DNA of 43,438 nucleotides from Planctomycetaceae bacterium (GTDB lineage Bacteria; Planctomycetota; Planctomycetia; Planctomycetales; Planctomycetaceae): NCBI GenBank assembly GCA_002724415.1, contig PBOU01000121.1, positions 31,395 to 74,832 of the forward strand, read 5' to 3'. Shown piece by piece: positions 1 to 8,646 of this stretch (position 1 is its first letter; each line of letters starts with the position of its first letter). The notes under the pieces were generated by a model. It saw only the letters and a program-made list of their open reading frames with translations, ran no database searches and was not told where the DNA came from. The position numbers and the translations under genes were made by a program.

Positions 1-1173
1 ACCGGGCATCCCCGCGACCTGGTCCTGCACGGCAACGTGACAGACATGAGCAAGCGATTTGCCATGACCGACTCGTTTCGAGTTGGTGCCCCCCTGGTCT
101 TCGCCGCCGAAACCCCCGATTTTGTCGGGGATCCGGACTGGCGGAAGACGTTGAAGCCAACCGGAGGCATGAAGCCGAGCCACTACAACGCACTGGAATT
201 CTGGGACGATACGAGCAAGGAGTGGGTTTACATGCGGCAGGCCCCGAACCATCCGCCCATCCGGTGTGCTGGTCGGTACGCTTCAAAAGATCTCAAGAAC
301 TGGACTCTCAACCACTATTTCTACCCCGACTGCGACGATTCGAGTGACCCACGGAGTTTCGACGAGGTGTACGGGTTGATGTCGATTCACGTCGAGGGGA
401 TGGTGCTGGGTTTCGTCGAGTGGTTCAAGGGCGATCGCACCCACTCCAACGCTCAGCTGTATGAGGATGGACACAACCGTCCGACGACTGACGAGGGGTT
501 GATTGGCAAGAGTGTTTCGAAGGGCACGATGGAACTGCGATTGGCCACCAGTCGCGACGGTGGCCGGAGCTGGGACCGTTCGGTGAGCCGCCGGCCGTGG
601 ATCCGGCACGGAACCGAGCAGGACAGCGAAGACCGGATGGTGCGGATCGTGTGTCCTCCTTTACGGAAAGGAGACGAGGACTGGTTCTATTGCAGCCAGT
701 ACAACGGCGATCACGCCACGGGCTCCGGGTACTACCACGACCGGGACGGCAGCAAAATCGAAGGAGTGCTGTACACCCAGAAGCACAATCGTTACGTGAG
801 CCTTCAGGCGCACAACATTCCGCAGATCCTGATCACCAAGCCGGTTCGCGTGACGGGCAAGAGATTGCAGTTGAATGTCGATGCCAGCCGGGGGCGTGTG
901 ATGGTGGGGATTGGGATCGACAAGGTGATCCCCCACAAGCAGGGCAACTGGCCATTTCGCGCCACGTTGCCGCATTACATGGTCAAGGATCGCTGGGAAC
1001 GCTCGCACCTGGAAAAAGGTTTTGGCGTGAGCGATTGCGTGGAGATTCGATCGAACTGCATCGAGCACGATGTGCAATTCAAGCAGGCGACCCTCGAGTC
1101 ACTGATGGGGAAAACCGTTCGGTTGTTCATCGTGGTCCAGGATGCGGACCTGTACGGTTTTCGCTTCAAGTAG
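1..1173 (+). CDS. Sialidase/BNR-like glycosyl hydrolase-family protein, 5'-truncated by window edge
   Basis: Frame 1 is open from base 1 (TGHPRDLVLHGNVTDMSKRF...). Motifs LATSRDGGRSWDR and a C-terminal module ending GKTVRLFIVVQDADLYGFRFK, shared with the CDS at 38458-40074. Confidence 0.75.
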   Translation, partial: TGHPRDLVLHGNVTDMSKRFAMTDSFRVGAPLVFAAETPDFVGDPDWRKTLKPTGGMKPSHYNALEFWDDTSKEWVYMRQAPNHPPIRCAGRYASKDLKNWTLNHYFYPDCDDSSDPRSFDEVYGLMSIHVEGMVLGFVEWFKGDRTHSNAQLYEDGHNRPTTDEGLIGKSVSKGTMELRLATSRDGGRSWDRSVSRRPWIRHGTEQDSEDRMVRIVCPPLRKGDEDWFYCSQYNGDHATGSGYYHDRDGSKIEGVLYTQKHNRYVSLQAHNIPQILITKPVRVTGKRLQLNVDASRGRVMVGIGIDKVIPHKQGNWPFRATLPHYMVKDRWERSHLEKGFGVSDCVEIRSNCIEHDVQFKQATLESLMGKTVRLFIVVQDADLYGFRFK

Positions 1174-3169
1174 AAACATCGGGAGAATGCCGACGACGGG
1201 ATCGTTCGCGTCGATGTTGCCTGGACCGCCTCTTGGCCAGCAACAGGTTGATGTCGTAGGAGCTCATCTCGAGGTGTTGCCCCAGTGACTGCAGGACCTC
1301 CCTCTCCGCGTCCTGAACAATCCCATCGGCGACCACAACATCTGTGACAATCGTGAGCCAGGCGCGTCCCTCTTGTCTGCTGGACGGAGTGGGGGGGGTG
1401 AGTTTGTTCTGTGTGGCCTGGTTGACCAGTGATTGGGCCTGTTGATGGGAGATGCCCTGCCTGGCGGCCAGTCCGAGTACGGCCAGGTTTTCCTCGACGC
1501 TGATGTTTTTGTCCGCGACGACAGCCTGCACCGCCCAGTCGAGTGCATCCGTGAGAGAGGGGTTGGGTTGAGGTGAAGTCGGCTGGCCGGTGGTCACTGA
1601 GTCGGCCAGCTTTGCCTTCCATGCGACGGCCAATTCCGAATGCAATGGCAGCCAGTGGTGGAGCACCCAGTCGAATCGGCCGTCGTTGACGACCTGGTTG
1701 CAGAATTCACACGCGTGTGAGGTGATGTCTGATTCGGGGGCACCGCAGGAGGGGCAGTGCGCCGATGTGATGGTGCGGTTGAGATCGGAACGGACACCGG
1801 CGTTTCGTGTCAGTACCAATAGCGAATTGAGGCGATTCCATTCGTGGAGATCTTCAAGTGATCCGTCGGCCAGAAGACGATGTTTGTTGCCTGCCCACCG
1901 GATTTTCAGCAGCGTGAAGTCGGCCTGGCCGTCGCAGATGACGCCCAGACAGTCGACTGACCCGACGGCACAGTCGTGCCAGATCTCTCGGTGGCCCATG
2001 GTGGCGACGTCGTTGAGGGTGACTTCGTAGTCGTTGCAGAACGCTGCGGTGGCCATTTTTCTCAATGGATCGATACATGATTCCCTGTCCGAGAGCACCT
2101 TGCGCCAGAAAATGACCGAGGCGCGATCCTCGATATGTTGCATCGTGAAGCCGGCGTCATGAGTTGCCCGGTAGGAGGCGATGGTGGGGGCGGCGTGATC
2201 CAGCGTCCTGGGACGCCAGACGCTGGCCTGCGTGATCTCGGCCAGCACCCAGTCGTAATCCCCATTCCGCAAAACGGCCTCGCAGGATGCGCAGGCTCCG
2301 ACCTGGTTCAATTCGAGTGCCGTTGCACAGTTGGGGCAGTTTCCTTCAAAAAGCCCGCGTCCATTGGGTGTCGATTTGACACCGCGGCGCCGAATGAACG
2401 ACCAGATCTCCACGAAGGACTCGGGGGTCGTGTTGGTACTGCCCAGCGGTTTTTTCGTTTTCAGTGAAACACGGTAGTCGATAGCGCTGCAGGTGATGCT
2501 GACATCGATGATTTCGAAATGGTCGGTGATCTGGACCGAGGACAGGCCCATGCGTTCGGTCAGGACATCAATCTGTGGCATGTGGTCCCGGTAACCGGCG
2601 CGGATCTGCTCGGCAATCTGTAACGAGAATCGTTCGTAGATACTGTCTGAGATGTAGTGCAGGACTGGGGCCAGTTCCTGCTTTTGCCACGCGTCCTGGA
2701 CCTGGAGAAAAGCCTGCTCGATCCGGAATTGGAAAGAATCCCAGTCGAAGGAGGAGTCGACCTCGTACAGCTTGGCCAGGTTCTTGAAATGTTCGCCCGG
2801 TGGGGACCATGGTGCGGGACGACCGGTTCGACCCCGCGAGCCGGAATAAGTTTGTACCACCATGGAAATAAACATGATGATCAGGCAGGCAAAACCGATG
2901 GCCACAGCGGCGGGCGAATTGGAACCCCCGCCACCACCACTCCCGCTGTAGCTGCTTCCGCTATAGCTCGAACTGCTGAAGCCCCCTCCTCCACCTCCAA
3001 AACTCCCTCCTCCTCCTCCACCACCACTGAATCCACCACCACCGCCAGCTCGTGCCCAGGCGTCGGTTGCCAGCGACAATCCGAGAAACACGACCATCAG
3101 GATCGCAAGCCACTGCCGACAATGGCGTCGATCCGAGTGGCGGCGGCGTTTTGACTTGTCAGGTCGCAT
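1166..3169 (-). CDS. Membrane protein with Gly-rich N-terminus, Tim44-like domain, two zinc ribbons and C-terminal TerB-like domain
   Basis: ORF 1166..3211. Start ATG at 3169 preferred (MRPDKSKRRRHSDRRH...). Signal/TM, GGGGGFSGGGGGGGSFGGGGGGF run, second TM, CPNC...CASC and CPSC...CEFC ribbons, C-terminal AWLTIVTDVVVADGIVQDAEREVLQSLGQHL typical of TerB. Confidence 0.8.
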   Translation of the reverse strand: MRPDKSKRRRHSDRRHCRQWLAILMVVFLGLSLATDAWARAGGGGGFSGGGGGGGSFGGGGGGFSSSSYSGSSYSGSGGGGGSNSPAAVAIGFACLIIMFISMVVQTYSGSRGRTGRPAPWSPPGEHFKNLAKLYEVDSSFDWDSFQFRIEQAFLQVQDAWQKQELAPVLHYISDSIYERFSLQIAEQIRAGYRDHMPQIDVLTERMGLSSVQITDHFEIIDVSITCSAIDYRVSLKTKKPLGSTNTTPESFVEIWSFIRRRGVKSTPNGRGLFEGNCPNCATALELNQVGACASCEAVLRNGDYDWVLAEITQASVWRPRTLDHAAPTIASYRATHDAGFTMQHIEDRASVIFWRKVLSDRESCIDPLRKMATAAFCNDYEVTLNDVATMGHREIWHDCAVGSVDCLGVICDGQADFTLLKIRWAGNKHRLLADGSLEDLHEWNRLNSLLVLTRNAGVRSDLNRTITSAHCPSCGAPESDITSHACEFCNQVVNDGRFDWVLHHWLPLHSELAVAWKAKLADSVTTGQPTSPQPNPSLTDALDWAVQAVVADKNISVEENLAVLGLAARQGISHQQAQSLVNQATQNKLTPPTPSSRQEGRAWLTIVTDVVVADGIVQDAEREVLQSLGQHLEMSSYDINLLLAKRRSRQHRRERSRRRHSPDVST

Positions 3170-4070
3170 GGGTTGCCATTTCTCCCAGCGTCCGCTCGAT
3201 GGCGTGTGCAATCAGGAGTGCCACCGAGAGCGTTGCGGCCGCATCGACGACACTGACTGACATGTTGCCCCGCATGTCGACCTCGTCATGGTTGGAATGT
3301 CTCCAGAGCACCAGGTGGCGGCCGATCGGATAAAACAGGGCAAAGGCAAGCAGGCCGCCAATGGCCAGTACGAGTGTCTGGATTGCGTGAGAGACTTCAG
3401 TCATCGGGGCCCGGAGCAGGGCGCCCCGGATGACCAACCCGAGTCCGACAAGGAATGCTCCAAATCTCAGTCCGGCGGCGGCGTTGTCATCAAACTGGAT
3501 CAGTTGGTGAATGTCGAAGCGGCACAATCGGCGGTAGAGAATTGCTCCGATGAGCAGGATCACCTGGCCGATGGTCCAGAGAATCACCGTGTCGCGCAGG
3601 CCGTTGACGAGCCCGTCGCTGTAACCGGTCAGGGACCCGTTGAGAATCAATCCTGTGGCCAGGCAGGAGCCCGCCACACAGAAAGCGGCGCCACAGTTGC
3701 GGTCGGACGAGATTTCGGTAGCGAGGCTGAAACCTGTTAGTACCAGTCGATCGTTGACTCCGATCCCAAGTCTCATCAGCACAATCAGAAGCACACCCTC
3801 GGAGAACATGGCAGCGGACGCCGGGAGCAGTGGGGCACCGTGTCGACCAAAGATGGTGCCGGCCAGCGCGATTGCCGTTCCTGACAGGAAACTTGCCAGG
3901 TAGATCCCAAAGGCGGTGTTGGGATGGTCGACCAGTTCGCTGGTTGAGTCCAAGGAGGTCGTGAACTCGAATGCAACGCGGGCCAGGGCGAGCAAGGCCA
4001 CCGCGAGGAATACCAGGACGAGGGCGTGTCCGAGATGGACAAGCACGCCATTGATACTGCCGATGAGCAT
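3159..4070 (-). CDS. DUF350-family multi-pass membrane protein (two DUF350-like units)
   Basis: Multiple hydrophobic helices; NTAFGIYLASFLSGTAIALAGTI resembles DUF350; internal repeat; overlaps the start of the downstream CDS by 11 nt. Confidence 0.7.
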   Translation of the reverse strand: MLIGSINGVLVHLGHALVLVFLAVALLALARVAFEFTTSLDSTSELVDHPNTAFGIYLASFLSGTAIALAGTIFGRHGAPLLPASAAMFSEGVLLIVLMRLGIGVNDRLVLTGFSLATEISSDRNCGAAFCVAGSCLATGLILNGSLTGYSDGLVNGLRDTVILWTIGQVILLIGAILYRRLCRFDIHQLIQFDDNAAAGLRFGAFLVGLGLVIRGALLRAPMTEVSHAIQTLVLAIGGLLAFALFYPIGRHLVLWRHSNHDEVDMRGNMSVSVVDAAATLSVALLIAHAIERTLGEMATHAT

Positions 4071-4121
4071 AAGCGGCAGAATACTGGAAAACGTGTCGCG
4101 ACGCGCGGCACTTCCTGCCGT

Positions 4122-6332
4122 TTAGCGGCTTGAGGTTGGCGGGGATTTCAATCCCACCGTGTTGATGGTGCGGACGGAGTATTTCGGAAGTTCGCCGGGA
4201 TTGGACGAGACGGTGGTCTTGTCGACAAAACGCATGGCCGTCAACGGTGCCTGTGGGGTGTCGTGGTAGGTCATGCCCTGGAACAGTGGGCGCCCGTATG
4301 GGTTGCGGGGTGTCTCGGGAACCTGGGCGACTCGCTTTCCGTTCCGTTCGACCAGAAATGCCCGAATACCGCTCTCGAAGTCGGCCTCGGCGTCCCAGGT
4401 GATTTCGAGTTGTCCAGAATCGAGCCGTCGGACTCGAACGGCTGACGGTGCAGGGGGCGGGGTGGTGTCGGAGACCGCTCCGGTTTTCCGGTATTCATCC
4501 AGCTTGGCGGTCATCTGGCTGTTCCAGAGTTGCACCGCGGGAGCAGTCGGGCGGAGTTGCTGGCCGTCTGTTCCCGGTTTTGGCAGGCGATGGCGAAGCC
4601 AGAAGTCGAAGAAGGGAATCGCCATATAACGGGAATCACCGCACTGGTGGGCAGTCCTTGGGTCGGGGGCGAATTCGAAGAATGCAGCACCTCGTTTCGC
4701 ATACGCGGCCCGCATGTCGCGTAAGCCGTCCCACGCTGTGTGAAATCTTGCATCGTCTTTTTCCTTGAGCCCCGGGTTGCCAATCATCGGGATGCCGTAG
4801 GCGGCCTTGGAGAGCTTGGGAGCCTCTGTCTCCCCCTTGGTCCAGTAACCGAAGGCGGTGCCGGAGCGAAACCAGATGGCGACGATTCGGTCGGGGTGCC
4901 GGGCCTGGACGAGGCTGGCCCAAAAACCGCCTCCGGAATGGCCCCAGAGGCACCAGGGGGCTGTTCGCAATTCGGTGTGCTTGGTGACCGAAGCAAAATG
5001 CTCGAGGGCTTCCAGAAACCGGTCGTTGGATCCATTGCGGGAATCGCACCACCAGCGGCAGTTGATTTCACGACGTGGTTCGAACATCGATCCCAGCAGT
5101 GCACAGTTCCATTTTTTTGCCAGTGCCTGCCAGTGCAGATCATCCGCGGCGGTGCGGCCACCGATCGACGCACCGACGCCACAGCCATGTTGATGAACGA
5201 TCACGCCCCTCAGTCGGCTCACCCCGGTGGGAATCCACAGGTAGTAGTCCACTCCGATACGGAGTTGGCCGGGTTGAATGCGTGCCGGGTAGTGGACCTG
5301 GTGGATGGTGCCGCCGGTCGAAGGTCGCTGGCTCGATGTCGGGGTTCGTTGTTTTTTGATCAATGGAGTTGCCTGCTTGAGCAACTCGGCCGCTTTCTGT
5401 TCCGCCTGGTCAATTGGCAATCCCTTGCGGACGCCAGGCCGCTTGTGGCCAATGGTGGAGAGGTACGAGTCGTGCAGCACGCTGGTCTTTTGCTGAATGA
5501 GTCGCAGGAGTTTCGGGGCGGGTTCGGTGATCGAGGGAATGCCCCAGGCCAATAACACCGTGTCTCCTAGGATGCGGTGGCCAAGCGGGTTGGGGTGAAC
5601 CCCGTCGGGCGAGAGCGTGTACTGGGAGTTCGTTTTTCTCTGTTCGGCGAGGTGCTTTGTGATTGGCGCGTGCAGGTCGACGACCATCTCGACCCGGTCT
5701 TTTTGTTCAAGGATCCACCTGGCGAACCTGGAAATGACATCGCGATCGTAGTGCTCATAAATCGCGAAGTAGGCAAACTGCTTGGCACCAGCGGGCCGCA
5801 ATGCGCCCTTCTTCTTCTTGAGTGGTACCGCGTCAAACGGTGGGGGGGTCATCAGGACGAGCTTGGCGCCGCTGGCGTGGACCTTCTTGATCAACCGGTT
5901 GACACCGTCCTGGTAGATCTGGAATCGCTTCTCCGAGAAGGGGTGGTAGATGCCATCGTTCATCCCGTAGCAGGAGACGACCACGTCGGGCTGGATTCTT
6001 TTCAACGCGCGGTCCAGTCGTTCGTGGACGTCGGGCCTTGGGAAAGGGTGAGCCGGTTCGGTTTGTCCCGAACAGGTCTCGCTGGAGAGGCCGACGTTGT
6101 AGAAGGTTGGAAGGGGAGAAACTCCCTGGAGACGGCACTGGGTTTCGATCCACGCGACGTAGCCACCAGCGTGGGTGATCGAGTCGCCCAGGAAGAGGAT
6201 CTTCTTGGCCTTCAAGGGAAAGGCGATGGGGAGATCATCAGCTCTCGTGGTTGCGGAGGCACCGTTCGCCGCCAGCAGGCAGGCGGCGAGAAGCAGGAAA
6301 GGTGACCGGGGCAGTGGCGAGTTGTGTGTCAT
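4122..6332 (-). CDS. Secreted bifunctional SGNH/GDSL hydrolase - alpha/beta hydrolase with C-terminal FN3-like segment
   Basis: Start ATG at 6332 (MTHNSPLPRSPFLLLAACLLA signal peptide). GDSITHAGGY (SGNH block I), DGVHPNPLGH (block V), LWGHSGGGFWASL nucleophile elbow, C-terminal DTTPPPAPSAVRVRRLDSGQLEITWDA. Confidence 0.85.
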   Translation of the reverse strand: MTHNSPLPRSPFLLLAACLLAANGASATTRADDLPIAFPLKAKKILFLGDSITHAGGYVAWIETQCRLQGVSPLPTFYNVGLSSETCSGQTEPAHPFPRPDVHERLDRALKRIQPDVVVSCYGMNDGIYHPFSEKRFQIYQDGVNRLIKKVHASGAKLVLMTPPPFDAVPLKKKKGALRPAGAKQFAYFAIYEHYDRDVISRFARWILEQKDRVEMVVDLHAPITKHLAEQRKTNSQYTLSPDGVHPNPLGHRILGDTVLLAWGIPSITEPAPKLLRLIQQKTSVLHDSYLSTIGHKRPGVRKGLPIDQAEQKAAELLKQATPLIKKQRTPTSSQRPSTGGTIHQVHYPARIQPGQLRIGVDYYLWIPTGVSRLRGVIVHQHGCGVGASIGGRTAADDLHWQALAKKWNCALLGSMFEPRREINCRWWCDSRNGSNDRFLEALEHFASVTKHTELRTAPWCLWGHSGGGFWASLVQARHPDRIVAIWFRSGTAFGYWTKGETEAPKLSKAAYGIPMIGNPGLKEKDDARFHTAWDGLRDMRAAYAKRGAAFFEFAPDPRTAHQCGDSRYMAIPFFDFWLRHRLPKPGTDGQQLRPTAPAVQLWNSQMTAKLDEYRKTGAVSDTTPPPAPSAVRVRRLDSGQLEITWDAEADFESGIRAFLVERNGKRVAQVPETPRNPYGRPLFQGMTYHDTPQAPLTAMRFVDKTTVSSNPGELPKYSVRTINTVGLKSPPTSSR

Positions 6333-6381
6333 GTTGCGGATTCCAGGATGCGACTGCATAAGAGCGGACAAAAATGGGAGT

Positions 6382-7389
6382 TCAATCTGCCGGGAGGCCT
6401 CGCATTTTTCCAGCCAGATGAAAACTTCCGTCGATCTCGACAAACGAGTACAGGTGGAGCCCACGTGGCTTTCCAGGTTCGACAAAACGAGCCGAATAGA
6501 GCGGTGTGGGTTTGATCATGGCCTTGAGGGCATATCGCTGGTTGCCCACGGCTTCGGGGGTCGGCGATGTGAACCGGAGGATGCGGATCTCGGTGCGTCC
6601 CCGCTTGATCAGGTCTGTGAACAGGGCGGGGAGTTGCGTGTCAAACTGCTTGAGGCCGTCGGAGTAGCTGGCGGCCAGCTTGGGGCCATGCTCGGGGCCG
6701 AAGGTCTTGAGGAACCACTGCTTGTGATTTGGGAGCGTGAGTGCCTTGAGTTCGGGCGTCAGTGTGCCCGGTCCAGCCTTGCGGGAAGCCGCTAGAACGG
6801 CCGTGAGTTGTTTTTTGAGGGCGAGGGCCTGTGGGGAGGTGGGAGCGGTGATGTTTCGCATGCCTCCGGCCAAACGGAAATTCCCGTCGAAGTAGACGAA
6901 GTTGTGGACGTGGGTCCCCAGTCGTTTGCCCGGCTCGACGAATCGTACCGAGTAGAGGGGGACTGGGGTTTTCATTGCCTTGAGAGTCTTGTTCTGGTTG
7001 CCGGTGGCCTTTGGGTTGGGCCGGGTGTGCTGGAGAACCGTGACCTCGGTGCGGTTTCGCTTGACCATTTCGACAAACAGTTTTGGAAACTCCACATCGT
7101 AGGCAGCAGCCAGACGACCGAACTCGGTGGTGAGCCTTTTGGCGTTCTCGGCGTCAAAAACAGAGGCAAAGAAGGCCGAGGGTTTTGTCAGTTTCATGTT
7201 CCGGGTCAGTTCGGTGATCTTGTCGGTGTCCTTGGATTTCGTGGCGGCCAGAAACTGTTCAATCTGTTTCTTGAGAGCCCTGGCACGGTCGGGCGACGGA
7301 GCGGATTTGTCCTGGGACAATGCCGGAGTGGTGGCCAGGACCATGACGAGCAGAGCGAGGTGTGTCAGTTGGCTGGTGAAAAACCGCAT
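6382..7389 (-). CDS. Secreted protein of unknown family with tandem internal duplication
   Basis: Start at MRFFTSQLTHLALLVMVLATTPALSQ. Two repeats sharing ...PLYS(V/A)RFVEPGK...FDG/IDG(N/S)F(R/H)LAG(G/K)MR. Confidence 0.75.
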   Translation of the reverse strand: MRFFTSQLTHLALLVMVLATTPALSQDKSAPSPDRARALKKQIEQFLAATKSKDTDKITELTRNMKLTKPSAFFASVFDAENAKRLTTEFGRLAAAYDVEFPKLFVEMVKRNRTEVTVLQHTRPNPKATGNQNKTLKAMKTPVPLYSVRFVEPGKRLGTHVHNFVYFDGNFRLAGGMRNITAPTSPQALALKKQLTAVLAASRKAGPGTLTPELKALTLPNHKQWFLKTFGPEHGPKLAASYSDGLKQFDTQLPALFTDLIKRGRTEIRILRFTSPTPEAVGNQRYALKAMIKPTPLYSARFVEPGKPRGLHLYSFVEIDGSFHLAGKMRGLPAD

Positions 7390-7545
7390 CGTGCTGTTTC
7401 CTGTCGGTGACGTTTGAGCTGGCATTGTAGTTGGCAGTGGAGGTGTTGCCATACCGAGAGATGGGGCGAGACATGCGAAAGAACCCCTTGATCGGGTATG
7501 GTTGTCGCGAGACAAGTGGGGCTCATTGATCCAGGGGAAACCATC

Positions 7546-8637
7546 ATGACATCAGTTGATCGACGCACGTTTTTGGCCGGTACCGCTGCGGCGGGATTGT
7601 CGCTGGCTGCCGATTCGCCCCAGGTTGCCGCTGCCAATCGCGTGGCCAGGCCCAAGAAACCCCGGATCAAGATCGGCCAGATCGGCACCGGTCACGCGCA
7701 CGCCCGTGGCGTGTTTGCCCAACTCAAACAAGTGACCGAAGACTTCGAGTTGGTGGGGATCGTTGAAAACGATCCGAAGCGTCGCAAGGCAATCGGTGAT
7801 ACCTACCAGGGGGTCAAGGTCATCACCGAAGAACAGTTGCTCAACACCAGGGGGCTGCAGGCGGTGGTGGTCGAAACCGAGGTGCAGGACCTGCTGCCCA
7901 CGGCCAATCGGTGCATCGATGCCGGGATGCACATCCACCTGGACAAGCCCGCCGGGGAGAACCTGAAAGACTTTGCCGCCTTGCTCAAGAAGGTGGGCCA
8001 GAAGAAGCGTCACCTGCAGATGGGTTACATCTACCGGTATCACACCGCATTCCAGTGGTGCTACAAGGCGGTGGCCGAGGGGATGCTGGGCGACGTATTC
8101 GAAGTCCATGCCGTGATGAGCAAGAAAGTCGGCGATTCGAGCCGCAAGTACCTCTCACGGTACCCCGGGGGATCGATGTTCGAGATCGGGTGTCACGTCA
8201 TCGACGCGATGGTCCGCGTGCTGGGGCCACCAAAGAAAGTGACCGCCTTCGGCCGGAAGACACATCCCAAAAAAGATCCACTGCAGGACAACCAGTTGGC
8301 CGTTTTCGATTATCCCAATGCGATCGCATCGATTCGCAGTGCGCTGGTCGAATACGAGGGATTCCGCCGCCGCCAGTTCACCGTGTGTGGTGAATTTGGC
8401 ACATTTGATCTCAGGCCATTGGGTGGCAACCAGTTCCGACTGGCCCTGGAGAAGCAACACGAAGGGTACAAGACGGGGTACCAGGACATCGAACTGGAAA
8501 AGGGGCCGGGAATCTTTATGAGTGCCTTCCGCGACATGGCCGCGGTGGTGCGGGGCGAAAAAGAGGACGACTACGGTCTGGAACACGAACTGGCCGTGCA
8601 CGAGGCGGTGCTGGCGGCCAGCGGGTACGACGTGTAG
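7546..8637 (+). CDS. Gfo/Idh/MocA family oxidoreductase, TAT signal
   Basis: MTSVDRRTFLAGTAAAG TAT motif; IGQIGTGHAHARGV Rossmann-like; HLDKPAGENL dinucleotide-binding fold motif. Confidence 0.9.
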   Translation: MTSVDRRTFLAGTAAAGLSLAADSPQVAAANRVARPKKPRIKIGQIGTGHAHARGVFAQLKQVTEDFELVGIVENDPKRRKAIGDTYQGVKVITEEQLLNTRGLQAVVVETEVQDLLPTANRCIDAGMHIHLDKPAGENLKDFAALLKKVGQKKRHLQMGYIYRYHTAFQWCYKAVAEGMLGDVFEVHAVMSKKVGDSSRKYLSRYPGGSMFEIGCHVIDAMVRVLGPPKKVTAFGRKTHPKKDPLQDNQLAVFDYPNAIASIRSALVEYEGFRRRQFTVCGEFGTFDLRPLGGNQFRLALEKQHEGYKTGYQDIELEKGPGIFMSAFRDMAAVVRGEKEDDYGLEHELAVHEAVLAASGYDV

Positions 8638-8646
8638 TTCCGGAGG

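Noticed and set aside
4740-5555. 271-aa + strand ORF
   Set aside because: Antisense to the SGNH/alpha-beta hydrolase fusion, whose catalytic motifs are clear.
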